64,000 bases of DNA from Siphonodentalium dalli (GCA_032622095.1 CP136068.1:187851309-187915308), one strand, 5' to 3'; positions 1 through 11,934 are shown, counted from the first letter of the stretch. Numbers and translations: made by a program. The notes: a model not told the origin generated them from the sequence alone.

Positions 1-3000
1 ATAAACACACCGGAACTCGCGGTCGGCGTTACTCGAGCACACAGAGACCATATAAACACACCGGAACTCGCGGTCGGCGTTACCCGAGCACCAGAGACCA
101 TATAAACACACCGGAACTAGCGGCCGTCGTTACTCGAGCACCAAGAGACCATATAAACACACCGGAACTCGCGGCCGGTGTTACCCGAGCACCGAGAGGC
201 AATACAAACACATCAGAACTCGCGGCCGGCGTTACTCGAGCACCCAGAGACCATACAAACACACCGGAACTCGCTGCCGGCGTTACTCGAGCACCCAGAG
301 ACCATACAAACACACAGGAACTCGCTGCCGGCGTTACTCGAGCACACAGAGACCATACAAACACACCGGAACTCGCGGTCGGCGATACTCGAGCACCCAG
401 ATACCATATAAACACACCGGAACTCGCGGTCGGTGTTACCTGAGCACACAGAGACCATATAAACACACCGAAACTCGCGACCGGCGTTACTCGAGCACAC
501 ATAGACCATATATAAACACACCGGAACTCGCGGTCGGCGTTACTCGAGCACACAGAGACCATATAAACACACCGGAACTCGCGGTCGGCGTTACCCGAGC
601 ACACAGAGACCATACAAACACACCGGAACTCGCGGCCGGCGTTACTCGAGCACACAGAGACCATATAAACACACCGGAACTCGCGGCCGGCGTTACTCGA
701 GCACCCAGAGACCATATAAACACACCGGAACTCGCGGTCGGCGTTACTCGAGCACACAGAGACCATATAAACACACCGGAACTCGCGGCCGGCGTTACCC
801 GAGCACCAGAGAGCATATAAACACACCGGAACTAGCGGCCGTCGTTACCCGAGCACCAGAGAGCATATAAACACACCGGAACTCGCGGCCGGCGTTACCC
901 GAGCACCAGAGAGCATATAAACACACCGGAACTCGCGGCCGGCGTTACCCGAGCACCAAGAGACCATATAAACACACCGGAACTCGCGGCCGGCGTTACC
1001 CGAGCACCAAGAGACCATATAAACACACCGAAACTCGCGGCCGGCGTTACCCGAGCACCAGAGAGCATATAAACACACCGGAACTAGCGGCCGTCGTTAC
1101 TCGAGCACCAAGAGACCATATAAACACACCGGAACTCGCGGCCGGCGTTACCCGAGCACCAAGAGACCATATAAACACACCGGAACTCGCGGCCGGCGTT
1201 ACCCGAGCACCAAGAGACCATATAAACACACCGGAACTAGCGGCCGTCGTTACTCGAGCACCAAGAGACCATATAAACACACCGGAACTCGCGGCCGGCG
1301 TTACCCGAGCACCAAGAGACCATATAAACACACCGGAACTCGCGGCCGGCGTTACCCGAGCACCAAGAGACCATATAAACACACCGGAACTAGCGGCCGT
1401 CGTTACTCGAGCACCAAGAGACCATATAAACACACCGGAACTCGCGGCCGGCGTTACCCGAGCACCAGAGAGCATATAAACACACCGGAACTAGCGGCCG
1501 TCGTTACTCGAGCACCAAGAGACCATATAAACACACCGGAACTCGCGGCCGGCGTTACTCGAGCACCCAGAGACCATATAAACACACCGGAACTCGCGGT
1601 CGGCGTTACTCGAGCACACAGAGACCATATAAACACACCGGAACTCGCGGCCGGCGTTACCCGAGCACCAGAGAGCATATAAACACACCGGAACTAGCGG
1701 CCGTCGTTACTCGAGCACCAAGAGACCATATAAACACACCGGAACTCGCGGCCGGTGTTACCCGAGCACCGAGAGACCATATAAACACACCGGAACTCGC
1801 GGTCGGTGTTACCCGAGCACCCAGAGACCATATAAACACACCGGAACTCGCTGCCGGCGTTACTCGAGCACACAGAGACCATATAAACACACCGGAACTC
1901 GCTGCCGGCGTTACTCGAGCACACAGAGACCATATAAACACACCGGAACTCGCTGCCGGCGTTACTCGAGCACACAGAGACCATACAAAAACACCGGAAC
2001 TCGCGGCCGGCGTTACTCGAGCACACAGAGACCATACAAAAACACCGGAACTCGCGGCCGGCGTTACTCGAGCACACAGATACCATGTAAACACACCGGG
2101 ACTCGCGATCGGCGTTACTCGAGCATCCAGAGACCATACAAACACACCGGAACTGGAGGCCGGCGTTACTCGAGCACACAGAGACCGTACAAACACCGGA
2201 ACTCGCGGCCGGCGTTACTCGAGTACCGAGAGACCATACAAACACACCGGAACTCGCGGCCGGCGTTACCCGAGCACCAAGAGACCATATAAACACACCG
2301 GAACTAGCGGCCGTCGTTACTCGAGCACCAAGAGACCATATAAACACACCGGAACTCGCGGCCGGCGTTACCCGAGCACCAAGAGACCATATAAACACAC
2401 CGGAACTCGCGGCCGGCGTTACCCGAGCACCAAGAGACCATATAAACACACCGGAACTAGCGGCCGTCGTTACTCGAGCACCAAGAGACCATATAAACAC
2501 ACCGGAACTCGCGGCCGGCGTTACCCGAGCACCAGAGAGCATATAAACACACCGGAACTAGCGGCCGTCGTTACTCGAGCACCAAGAGACCATATAAACA
2601 CACCGGAACTCGCGGCCGGCGTTACTCGAGCACCCAGAGACCATATAAACACACCGGAACTCGCGGTCGGCGTTACTCGAGCACACAGAGACCATATAAA
2701 CACACCGGAACTCGCGGCCGGCGTTACCCGAGCACCAGAGAGCATATAAACACACCGGAACTAGCGGCCGTCGTTACTCGAGCACCAAGAGACCATATAA
2801 ACACACCGGAATTCGCGGCCGGTGTTACCCGAGCACCGAGAGACCATATAAACACACCGGAATTCGCGGCCGGTGTTACCCGAGCACCGAGAGACCATAT
2901 AAACACACCGGAACTCGCGGTCGGTGTTACCCGAGCACCAAGAGACCATATAAACACACCGGAACTCGCGGCCGGTGTTACCCGAGCACCGAGAGACCAT

Positions 3001-3494
3001 ATAAACACACCGGAACTCGCGGTCGGTGTTACCCGAGCACCGAGAGACCATATAAACACACCGGAACTCGCTGCCGGCGTTACTCGAGCACACAGAGACC
3101 ATATAAACACACCGGAACTCGCTGCCGGCGTTACTCGAGCACACAGAGACCATATAAACACACCGGAACTCGCTGCCGGCGTTACTCGAGCACACAGAGA
3201 CCATACAAAAACACCGGAACTCGCGGCCGGCGTTACTCGAGCACACAGAGACCATACAAAAACACCGGAACTCGCGGCCGGCGTTACTCGAGCACACAGA
3301 TACCATGTAAACACACCGGAACTCGCGATCGGCGTTACTCGAGCATCCAGAGACCATACAAACACACCGGAACTGGAGGCCGGCGTTACTCGAGCACACA
3401 GAGACCGTACAAACACCGGAACTCGCGGCCGGCGTTTCTCGAGTACCGAGAGACCATACAAACACACCGGAACTCGCGGCCGGCGTTACTCGCC
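1..3494. repeat. Minisatellite array 1, about 51-bp unit
   Basis: About 69 head-to-tail copies of a 50-51 bp unit containing CACACCGGAACTCGCGG and a GTTACTCGAGCAC core; it continues beyond the left edge and stops abruptly at about 3494. Variants differ at fixed positions (CTAGCGGCCGTCG, CTCGCTGCCGG, CTCGCGGTCGG). A block of variants recurs with a 1067-bp offset (about 1389-1740 and 2456-2807), later becoming 1220 bp because the second copy has three extra units. Because 51 is divisible by three, both strands stay open for long stretches; there is no start context, domain or non-repeat tail, so I do not call a protein. Confidence 0.97.
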
Positions 3495-4028
3495 CACGTA
3501 ACAGGGACGATAAGCGTGGGGGAAGCGGAAGGATAAGATATATTTGTATATTGTTAACCCAACTTCAGATCTGATGTCAGCCAGTGAAACGATAGACATG
3601 CTTGATTCTGGTATTTTATTTGTAGGTCAATTGCATACGCGTGGCCACGAGAATATAAAGACGAAGTCTTGTAATGATCAAGTTGTTTGTGTAACACCAC
3701 ATAATCCGTTTCCTGGGGCTGTCAAATCAGCGATATTATTTCGACTTCATTTTGTGTAATATACAGGTATAAGATGGCGACACAATAGGGCGCGAACTAC
3801 TGTTGACATCCATGTAGAAATTTTGGAAGGGTTCCATTCTGGCTTCAGTATTCTTTATCATACACGTGCTATACAGACAGAGTCACATATGAACAATCAA
3901 TTTACAACTGTAATACAATCTCCTTTTGGACACTTTAATAAGGGGAGATAACGGTCCCTGGAATTACCAAATAGAATATATTTTAACATACTCACGGCTG
4001 ACCCGCTGTTATGAGATAGTGTTACACG
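3495..4028. other. Low-copy DNA, no gene seen
   Basis: Sequence after the array edge. It starts with a short GC-rich stretch and then becomes AT-rich. I see no tandem structure, no relation to other repeats in the window, and no ORF with convincing features (the best, 3544-3759 plus, is 71 codons and unrecognised). Confidence 0.4.
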
Positions 4029-4404
4029 TCATCTTGAACTAGAAACGCATACGGTCGACGAGTATACTAGCTTACAAAAGGTCATCTTTATGTACGCCTT
4101 TCTCATACCCCATGGGGCCAACCACATGTACACCTGGCGATCTTCCCAATTAGCTCGCCACTTCTCAATAGATGATTCGTCAACTGACAAACTTAGCGAA
4201 CGCATTGACATGCGTGGACAACTTCGGCAGTGTTTTGAAGGTTGCTAGCTGTCTCGTTACCTTAGATGGATGCCTATCTGCTAAGGAGAAGACCGTAATG
4301 TACCGACTGTCCACACTTCTTGACAATGATCCTAAGCAATCTTTGTGATGTTCCGCAGTCGTCTCGTCGAAGAGCCTCCAATTTAACAGAGAAGGACAAT
4401 ACAC
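4029..4404 (-). pseudogene. Possible broken ORF, two overlapping frames
   Basis: Two minus-strand ORFs, 4404-4180 and 4211-4029, abut in different frames. The upstream frame ends in a TGA exactly where the downstream frame, with a Trp- and Lys-rich stretch, is already open. This is what a single coding segment with a small indel would look like. I do not recognise a family. It lies in the same low-copy block as the ORF at 5078-5647 and may be a decayed piece of the same source. Chance overlap of short ORFs is the main alternative. Confidence 0.2.
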
Positions 4405-4446
4405 ACTGTGCTAGTTTTTGGACATGCGCAATGATAGTGGGAATGA

Positions 4447-4728
4447 AATGGGGTGGTATTCACCAAGCGAGACTATTTTATAAACCAGGTAGTTTATTTG
4501 GTAGTGGCTGAACGCAAAGGTATCTTTGCTTTAGCGCCAAGTTCGCCAACGACACACGCTGTCGATGATGTGATTGATCCAATCTATCAGATTTGTCACT
4601 TGTCAATTGACACCGTCTCACGGCTAATTCGTGAACACTCATCGGCCACAATCGGCATGTATAGCGGTATAATTTTTGGGTATAATTGTGTGGAGACTCA
4701 TGCTGGCGATTATACATCTGCAGAATGA
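4447..4728 (+). pseudogene. ORF fragment paralogous to part of the 5078-5647 minus ORF
   Basis: A 94-codon open segment with no ATG near its beginning, following a TGA at 4444. Its first residues, NGVVFT followed by a Tyr/Ile stretch and QVV, match GVVFT...AQVV in the minus-strand ORF at 5078-5647. At nucleotide level both share GGGGTGGTATTCACC and, about 21 bases on, CAGGTAGTTT. The two are in opposite orientation about 700 bp apart. I infer a diverged inverted duplicate; product unknown. Confidence 0.3.
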
Positions 4729-4735
4729 ATTTCAA

Positions 4736-5077
4736 TGATATTATTGAGGTTTTTTAATTAGCACAGCGTGGAAATGAAGAGCCAAGAAGATAACGTCTCA
4801 GAAGAATTTTGTTTGTCTTTTGGTTCTGTTTGGAAATTTCCCTGCCATTTCCAAAGAAATTTCTTTCCAGGTATCATATTTCCGAATGGTGCCGGTTTCT
4901 TTGTTCTCTAATATTTTGATTCTTCTCTCCACAATGCCCCAAAACTTTTACGCTCGTCGGTGGTATATTTTGCCCCACGTCGTTTTCATCGGTTGCTCAT
5001 TGTTGAAATGAACCAAACGTGGACTGTTACGCGCAGCATGTTTATGTGACCGGTGGTCAATCTATGATTGACGCCAA
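4736..5077. other. Spacer, nothing recognised
   Basis: AT-rich spacer between the two paralogous fragments. It holds only short ORFs without recognisable features and no visible repeat. Confidence 0.3.
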
Positions 5078-5647
5078 TCACCTTGATTGGATAATCCTAT
5101 ACCGCGCGGCGATATCTTCCCATCGATGTCCACCGATAGCTTCGCATTGAGCGTCGCCTCGTAAAACTACCTGGGCTATATTATAAACCAAGCCGGTGAA
5201 TACCACCCCAGGTGTGTGTTTCAGATATAGAATGTCATGCATGTCGGGTTTTTTTGTGTAGTAAGATTGTATTTCCACATCCGTTTCGAATCCATTCTGA
5301 ATCAACTGGACCAAGCGTATACTAGATTTGTCTGGATAATACGATGCCAGCTTTCCCCCAGAACAACAGTATTGGCTAAAGGATAATGTGTTATAGTGTG
5401 GTGGTATGCCATTCAATGAATGAAGATATGCGTTGTTATCATCTTCGCTCAGGGTTAGTGTCAGTACGTGGGCGGTATGATTCAAGGAAATCGCAGGAAC
5501 AGTGGTGCATTTATTTAACAGTGTGTGTTTCAGGAACAATTTATAGTCTCGGCGGCAATTGCCGTGAACGTTGATGAAATCCTTCAAAGGTTTTAGAATA
5601 TAGTAATGTTTCATGCAGGCAAATGGTCGAAATGATGATGATGTCAA
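5078..5647 (-). CDS. Hypothetical protein, unrecognised
   Basis: A minus-strand ORF of up to 189 codons. The first ATG is 11 codons in, at about 5617; upstream of it the frame is open only to a double TGA, so a genuine start would give about 179 residues. Composition is protein-like (Tyr-, His- and Leu-rich, few low-complexity runs) and includes adjacent cysteines (YCCSGG) in the middle. No signal peptide, membrane segment or known motif is evident. Part of its C-terminal third has an inverted diverged copy at 4447-4728, which supports descent from a real coding sequence. It could be an exon, a transposon or endogenous-virus remnant, or chance. No promoter or polyadenylation signal was identified. 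Confidence 0.3.
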   Translation of the reverse strand: MTSSSFRPFACMKHYYILKPLKDFINVHGNCRRDYKLFLKHTLLNKCTTVPAISLNHTAHVLTLTLSEDDNNAYLHSLNGIPPHYNTLSFSQYCCSGGKLASYYPDKSSIRLVQLIQNGFETDVEIQSYYTKKPDMHDILYLKHTPGVVFTGLVYNIAQVVLRGDAQCEAIGGHRWEDIAARYRIIQSR

Positions 5648-6160
5648 GAAATCACTTGATATTGAACTGATTGCAAGATCTCATCAACGCAACATTCCTC
5701 CAGTTGTTCTCCGCGTTGACCTTGCCACACTTGTGTTGATGGCATTCGTACTTTCTTGGACCATACCGACCACCATGCACCCAGCGCGAGTATGACATAT
5801 CACCAAACTATCAAAGGCATTGTCTTTAAGACTACACCCAGTCTGTGTGATGCTTATATAGTAGTATCAAACATGGTACACGCCTGATCCAGTTGAATAA
5901 GAACGGCTTCCAAAATACAATGTTAGTATATAAGAAAAGCAAAGCCACGCATGAGATCATGTCTGAATCTAAAACATACCGGATGCAGGGGGAGGTTGCA
6001 GTCATGGAAAATCAGAATCACCTCAGGTAGTGTTGTTGTGAATCTTGGGAGTCATAATATGACTATTCGGCCATCTACGGTTGCGGACATTATCGACGCT
6101 TACTGGAGAATGGATTGTAACAAGAGACAGGTTACTATTGGATGTATATTGTTTTCATGT
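5648..6160. other. Low-copy DNA, no gene supported
   Basis: Continuation of the low-copy block. A plus-strand ORF (5951-6310) starts here but its second half runs into the dispersed hairpin repeat that begins near 6170, so it is not credible as a whole gene. Confidence 0.35.
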
Positions 6161-6169
6161 CTGTTTTTT

Positions 6170-6475
6170 TTGGCGCGCACCCATTTTCTCTTGTTAAAGG
6201 CTCGCTTAATTTTCGAACCCCTGCAGGGAGCCCCATACATATATAGAAGCATGTGTACTGAGTGTCGTCTGCTCATGTTTGTCTGGGGCTATGTATGGGT
6301 GAAATTATAAAATTGTTAAAGAATATAAGAAAAAAATATAAAAATTGTTATAGAATGTACGAAAAAATAATAACAAATGATACAAATTTGTTAGGCCAAT
6401 GCATTCTCTTATATAGTATGCGAGGCGACCTATGGTCGACTCGCATATATAAGAGAATGCATTGGCACAGGGTAT
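6170..6475. mobile_element. Dispersed hairpin element, copy 1
   Basis: Contains CCTGCAGGGAGCCCC (about 6222), a stretch reading toward GGGGCTATGTATGGG, an A/T-rich spacer with repeated ATTGTTAAAGAATR, and a hairpin at 6395-6466 that folds on GCCAATGCATTCTCTTATAT. The same order, inverted, occurs at 44818-45030, which defines the family. Outer ends and target duplication are not clear. Non-coding; probably a MITE. Confidence 0.75.
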
Positions 6476-6649
6476 CGCCACATCCCGATTATTCATTGTG
6501 GGTTTTCGTCTTCCAGAGATGCTACTAGCTGCACCACGCGACTGAAGACGTTTTAAATTGTAAACGATATATCATTAGCATTATCGTTTCGTTTATATAT
6601 ATTTATATTATGACAACAGTGGAAAATATAATGTGACAATATCGACGAC

Positions 6650-7140
6650 TTTTCAATTTCTTGCCACCAGTTTGGCCGCCATCTTGGCTGTGGGTATCAA
6701 TTGCCTGACGCAGACCACTACTTCGTATTAATGTTCCCTACCCACATGTAATCGTGGGTATAATTCGCCTAAAAATAACGCCCATCATAAGAAAGTAAAG
6801 GAATGTAGGTGTGTTTTCGAATTTCGGTCGCCATTTTGGCCGTCATCTTCGATTTAGGAAACCATTTCTTGCATGTGATGTAAGGTACTTACTTCACCTC
6901 AGTATTTCCAACTGAACTGTACGCATGGGTGTAGTTGCCATGACAATAACGCCCAATGATGTGAATATGGGGGGATTTTCGGTGATTTTTCCAAATCTGT
7001 CCGCCATTGTGGGCGCCTTTTTGGATTTGGGGGACTTTTATTTTGATATGATATAATAGTTCTTCGCCTCAGTGTTCCCAATGCACAACAGTACTACGCA
7101 TATTTGGAGTTGTCGTGACAATAACGGTCACTGATGTGAA
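6650..7140. repeat. Three diverged tandem copies of a roughly 180-bp unit
   Basis: Three imperfect copies, near 6650-6800, 6825-6960 and 6975-7140. Each carries a GCCATnTTGGCCG-like block, then a TTCACCTCAGTrTTyCCAA-like block, then GACAATAACGCCCAnTGATG. Divergence suggests an old tandem duplication. No ORF. Confidence 0.6.
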
Positions 7141-7287
7141 ACCAGGGGCGTATAGACAGGGATTTGGCTTGAGGGCTGTCTCAATCCTCTCATACATGTA
7201 TTTTGACCAACAATTTAAAAAGTTGAAAATTGTTAGCTAAATTACGGAAGTAAATTGTCAATTATTATTAGGACGATTAAATAGATC

Positions 7288-7750
7288 TTTAGAGATGCAC
7301 AATCCGAATTAATGCTCCCAAATTACTATTTCTTTGGCTTCGGAGGCAAAACAATATTTTATTCGAGTCGAGCAACCCACCCATCAAAGCTCAGAGTGAT
7401 CAGATATAGATTTTTGAAATTCGTTATTTCCCGAGATATGTAATTTATTGGCAGCCTGGAAAATATTCGTCAAACCGACGGTCTCGGACCAAATTGCGGA
7501 TGAAGATGGATAACTCTAAAATAAAGTGGCTTTGGGTGTTAGATATTTGATTACCCGGCAAAATTTCGTTAAAAAAAATATTGATAAATAACATGTTTTG
7601 GGCAATTTCGTATACTATAGTGGTTAGCATTATTTTTGGGCAATTAATCGATTCTTATAACTGAAGCGACATTTCAAAACATGTTGTTGTTGTTGTTTTT
7701 GTTGGAATCTGATGATATGGGGACCATCGAATCAGCTTGAGTCCCTTTAA
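7288..7750. mobile_element. TTAA-type MITE family D, copy 1 (diverged)
   Basis: Starts with a diverged GATGCACAATCCGAATTAA and ends near GCTTGAGTCCCTTTAA. Internal marks shared by the family: TTACTATTTCTTTGGCTTC, ATTCGAGTCGAG, CATCAAAGCTCAGAGTGATC, GATGAAGATGGATAACTCTA, and a (GTT)n run before the far end. Ends have lost much of the inverted repeat, so this is an older copy. Confidence 0.8.
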
Positions 7751-9235
7751 ATTGAATAACTGAATCATTTCTGAACTGGTGATCTGAAAAGTATTGAAAA
7801 CAGATGACATAATTATCAACATTTATAATGAAATGGATCGTTGTTATTGGTCATCTGACTTTTGAAAGGATGGAGACCTCTCCCACCGATACCCCCATAG
7901 AGAGATATACGTCCCTGATATAGCTGGGGTGAAAACAAATCACACAGTCGTGACAAAATTCCCAGGAACGTGGCTTTTGTTGTCGTTCGAGAAAATCATG
8001 TCATCAGTCTGAATATTGATGTTTAAAGTGATGTGAAACACTCTGTGCAATGAGGGGCTCCCAGTGGCGCCGGAAGCATCCAAGGGCAGGGGGGGCAGCT
8101 GCCCCCTCTGTCCCCCTCTTCCGGCGCCCCTGTGCGTTCCCAGGCGGAATAACAAATAATCATGGAAAAATAAGTTATTTTCATAAATTTTACATCAAAA
8201 TAGTCATATGAATGCTTTATTGCGAAGACCCAAACTAATGAGTAACATGCAAAACATATATACAATATTTTATATACAATATATACATGATGAAAATGAG
8301 ACCCCTCCCTACAAACGTGTAGTTGGTTCTTCTTTTTTCCTTGTTCCTTATTTTGTTCTTTTAAAAATCGTGTAATTACATAAGTTATATATTCTTCCTT
8401 ATGTTTTCAATGTCATTTTGATTATCAGTTTGAATTATTGACCATGCAATGAGCTAATTCAGCTGCCTTCCACAAGTTATATATTTAATTGAAATTGAGA
8501 AACTTCTCTAAAGGCAATTTTTAGGAAAATAGAGAGTTGTTTCAAACGAGAGATATTTTCTATTGACAAGAGCCCATGAAACTTTTCGCGCGAAGGATTT
8601 TCCCAGTAATATTTTGGGATATATATAGCGCTCTCGTAGACATTTATATTTGCCACAGTCAGACAACGGCGTCATTGTTACAAACGAATAACACGCAGTG
8701 ATTATTATTGCCGCAATGTTTGTTCCCATGCAATGAATCGTCCCGAATAAAGTAGTAAATATTTACATCACATTTGAGCGTATATAGTTCAACCGTTGTG
8801 TTCTCTGATTTTATGTAGTCGTTGTGGTTGGGATTTTCGACAATCTTATAGTTATTTGCTACATTCTTCCAGTGGAGACAGTGTTTGGATACTAACTGAT
8901 TGATTTTATTCAATGAAATAAGTCCACAATATATATGTCTTTAAATTCCGTGAGTCAGTGTTTGAGTTGGAACTATTTAATTCAGTGTCAATCGCCCAGG
9001 TGCAAATGGAATTTTTCTAAAACTTGGAACATCGTCTAGCATCGAAGAGAGCAGTTGAATATCTGAAACATCAAATGATCCCCATTGATACCCCAAGCTC
9101 ACACCATTACCCTAGCTCCCACCAATACCCCTTGCTATTACATGGACTAAGAAATATATTCCCCGCGACTTCAAAAAGTTCCTAGGGTTTTTACTGGTGA
9201 ATATAGTCTCTGCGGGCTACGGACGTTGGCCAGAA
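7751..9235. other. Low-copy AT-rich DNA with one small foldback
   Basis: No gene recognised. Short ORFs on both strands lack motifs. The only clear structure is the foldback at 8062-8132, listed separately. Confidence 0.4.
8062..8132. mobile_element. 71-bp GC-rich foldback element
   Basis: Ends CAGTGGCGCCGGAAG and CTTCCGGCGCCCCTG form near-perfect 15-bp inverted repeats. The loop holds a G-run, CAGCTG and a C-run, so most of the unit pairs with itself. Flanks (CTCC / TTCC) do not give a clear target duplication. It looks like a minimal MITE; superfamily not determined. Confidence 0.55.
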
Positions 9236-9570
9236 TTTAGATATTCGCAAACTCAATGCAGCGCCCTCTCCGTTATCACTGCGATAATTCACTGCAACAA
9301 GGATGGTACTTTGCGGACCGATACATCTAATTTTACGTATCGTCGGAACTATATTTAGTCACCTATTATCTTATTTTGACCACCACAAGTTTGCAATAAT
9401 GGTAATTCTTTCGGTATGCATAAGAACAATATGTACTGAGCAAGACAGACAATGTTAATCCTATAAAACATACATGTAAGAATTAAGATCATGTCAGAAA
9501 TCCTTACCAAATGTCCATGTGGCAGTGGTATCTCAGCGGAGATGGGAGATACCTCTGCCTGGAGTTTGAG
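9236..9570. repeat. Dispersed repeat R, copy 1
   Basis: Shares about 310 bp with 23240-23545 in the same order: GCAGCGCCCTCT, GGATGGTACTTTGCGGACCG, CGTCGGAACTATATTTAGTC, GAAATCCTTAC and ATCTCAGCGGAG. An inverted fragment lies at 24335-24425. No ORF; probably an old non-coding transposable element. Confidence 0.8.
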
Positions 9571-9615
9571 ATATTCGTGGCATGATCCACAATACCCCTA
9601 ACCCAAGCTCCGTGT

Positions 9616-9897
9616 AGAGTTCAGTCCCCTACGCAGGACTTACCTTTGCCAGCACCTACACGTAAATCGTCGTAATGTGAAGAAACGTCGCATTTATTTA
9701 TTTGATATTTTTGTAGGTTACACTTCATTCTGCATTATTCTGAGAAACTGAACTGTCCATATTTATTTGAAAATGGTCTAGATCAAGCCAGAATGAATTA
9801 TAACTGGCAAAACACTTCAATAAAAAATGTTTGATTTAATAAGAAAATACACGTGCCGGCAGCGTTCAGACATCGCGTGGCGAGGGGACTGAACTCT
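9616..9897. mobile_element. MITE with AGAGTTCAGTCCCCT inverted ends
   Basis: Perfect 15-bp terminal inverted repeats, AGAGTTCAGTCCCCT at 9616 and its complement ending at 9897, around 282 bp of AT-rich non-coding DNA. A diverged relative lies at 16781-16991, and an end fragment near 18478-18492 (AGGGACTGAACTCT). Flanking duplication not evident. Confidence 0.65.
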
Positions 9898-9943
9898 GTT
9901 TTGCAGCTTGCCCCTAACCCCCACCAATAAGCCTTTTTGCTGG

Positions 9944-10505
9944 GTCGCGATTTTCAAGATGGCCGATGGTTCTATATGGTCCGATTCCTAGCTTTTTATC
10001 CAACCCACCGGTAAAAGCCGGTAAAAGGTCAAAGTTGAGAAGTAGCATCCATTTGTTTACATTCGACAGCTGAGTGGGAGAATTTTTTATCAACATTTTA
10101 TGGCTTAATTTCATTTATTCTGAGTGCAACTATGTGTTTAAGAATTGTTTTGTGGCCATGTCATCTATAGAGTTAGGATCTGGTGACGATGCAGACATTC
10201 AGACGCCCTTGTTTTGTCAACGAACTTCCCACAAGTAAAGTTACTGATAAATAGCGAGTTCTTGCGTTAAAAAAATAACTCAAAAACATACGTGATACAT
10301 CCAATCCATCTACTGTGCGAAACCTACGTATTGTATGTATCCAGGGTGAGTGTTTAATTAGTTTTATGAAGTTCTCGCACCTGCGATTCGGTAACGACCT
10401 GTTGCTATTTTATTTTGGGAATTCCCAGACTGGAGCCGTATGCTAAAAATAGATGCTACTTGTTAACTTTGACCTCCGGAGACCAAATGGCGGATTCACC
10501 GCGAC
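9944..10505. mobile_element. MITE with long diverged inverted ends
   Basis: The left end (GTCGCGATTTTC, AAGATGGCC, then GGTCAAAGTTGAGAAGTAGC) reappears inverted at the right end (CTACTTGTTAACTTTGACC, CAAATGGCGGATTCACCGCGAC). Arms extend over roughly 100 bp with indels. Interior is non-coding. Confidence 0.6.
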
Positions 10506-10760
10506 TAAGTGAAGTCACTTATACCCTCGCTACGCCACTAAATATAATTGGACGAAAATAAACACACAGCCGTGACAAATGAGGGAACTACTTTAATTAT
10601 TATAATTGGGGACATGGTAAAACATTTTATCAATTATCACCATATACATATAAATACACATGTATCATTTAGACATAGTTAACATGCACGCACCGGTCAC
10701 GCGGGCACACTCAGAATATAACTTGATTGTCGACACGAATATAGCACCGAACCATACAGC

Positions 10761-11206
10761 CAAGCCTGCAAATAGCGTGTCTGTCATTTGCATAATGAGA
10801 TCCCCAGAGGGTGAATTTAGTGACGCCATCCCGCATAGCGGGCTAGCATAACTAAATTCACCCTCTGGGGACCTCATTCTGCTAAAGGCTCTCAACTGCT
10901 ATGGCATACCTAGGTTCAGATTGAAGTTTCCCAGTTGAAGTTGGTGATGTTCACCCATTGGGCACCTCAATTATGAATTTTATCTTCTGCAAATTAGGGG
11001 ATATAGAAACTTCCTAGAAGGGAAATGTAACTAAAAACAATGTTAATTTGATACTATAGATACTTCCCAGAAGATGTGGCCTAAGCAGAATGAGGTCTCT
11101 AGAGGGTGAATTTGGTGATGCTAGCCAGCTGTGCGGGATAGCATCACTAAATTCACCCTCTGGGGACCTCATTCTGCAAAAGACAGACACGCTATTTGCG
11201 GGCTTG
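10761..11206. mobile_element. hAT-type MITE with internal hairpins, copy 1
   Basis: Inverted ends CAAGCCTGCAAATAGCG and CGCTATTTGCGGGCTTG. Flanked by CATACAGC (10753-10760) and CATGCAGC (11207-11214): an 8-bp target duplication with one mismatch, the length typical of hAT elements, whose ends commonly start with CA. Two roughly 95-bp internal hairpins lie next to the ends; each folds on GAGGTCCCCAGAGGGTGAAT with a GATGCTAGCCCGC-type loop. No transposase; non-autonomous. Confidence 0.88.
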
Positions 11207-11286
11207 CATGCAGCTGGCGGAAACCTGATAGACAGATTCCTGAACAAACACGCTCAGGAATTCGACGAATGGTTAATTGAGGAACA

Positions 11287-11651
11287 ATTCATAAATCACG
11301 AATGCGATAGAGAGGTGTCGCAGACTTACGATTACAGTTAAAGATACCGTCTCTCATCAATTCATAAATCACGAGTACGATAGTGAGGTGTCGCAGACTT
11401 ACGATTACAGTTAAAGATACCGTCTCTCATCAATTCATAAAGCACGAATGCGATAGAGAGGTGTCACAGACTTACGATTACAGTTAAATATACCGTCTCT
11501 CATCAATTCATAAATCACGAATGCGATAGAGAGGTGTCACAGACTTACGATTACAGTTAAAGATACCGTCTCTCATCAATTCATAAAGCACGAATGCGAT
11601 AGAGAGGTGTCACAGACTTACGATTACAGTTAAAGATACAGTTTCTCGTCT
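11287..11651. repeat. Tandem array, 73-bp unit, five copies
   Basis: Copies start at 11287, 11360, 11433, 11506 and 11579, each beginning ATTCATAAA and containing GATTACAGTTAAAGATACCG. Few substitutions, so recent. It begins about 80 bp after the hAT-type MITE. Confidence 0.92.
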
Positions 11652-11692
11652 CGGACTTTGAGCAGCGTGCGTGTAATTTCCTTAAACTTTAA

Positions 11693-11930
11693 CCCTTTCA
11701 TGACTGGAGCTTCCTGAAATTTTGCAACATGTGCAAATGCATTCTCTTATATATGTGTGTCTCGCATAGGGAGCCTCGTAAATATAAGAGAATACATTGG
11801 CTTAGCAATATTGTACGCCAGTGCATTCTCTTATATATGTGAGTCTCCATATGGGAGACTCGCATATATAAGAGAATGCATGAAACATGATCATCAATGC
11901 TGCACCAGCGCCGCTCCCATTGAGAAAGGG
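11693..11930. mobile_element. TTAA-type MITE family B with two hairpin cassettes
   Basis: TTAA (11689-11692 and 11931-11934) flanks inverted ends CCCTTTCATGACTGGAGC and the complement of CCCTTTCTCAATGGGAGC. Inside are two hairpins, 11733-11801 and 11817-11881, of the GCATTCTCTTATATATG type found in family A, although the terminal sequences beyond CCCTTT differ. TTAA target plus CCC at the tip is the piggyBac signature. Confidence 0.85.
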
Positions 11931-11934
11931 TTAA

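Noticed and set aside
80-3467. Many minus-strand ORFs of up to 282 codons with 17-residue repeats
   Set aside because: They follow the 51-bp minisatellite, exist in more than one frame over the same DNA, and have no unique coding flank.
1-3494. CRISPR array
   Set aside because: Units are directly adjacent with no unique spacers, the genome is animal, and no cas genes are present.
5951-6310. Plus-strand ORF of 119 codons
   Set aside because: Its second half lies in the dispersed hairpin repeat that also occurs at 44906-45030, so the frame is not one gene.
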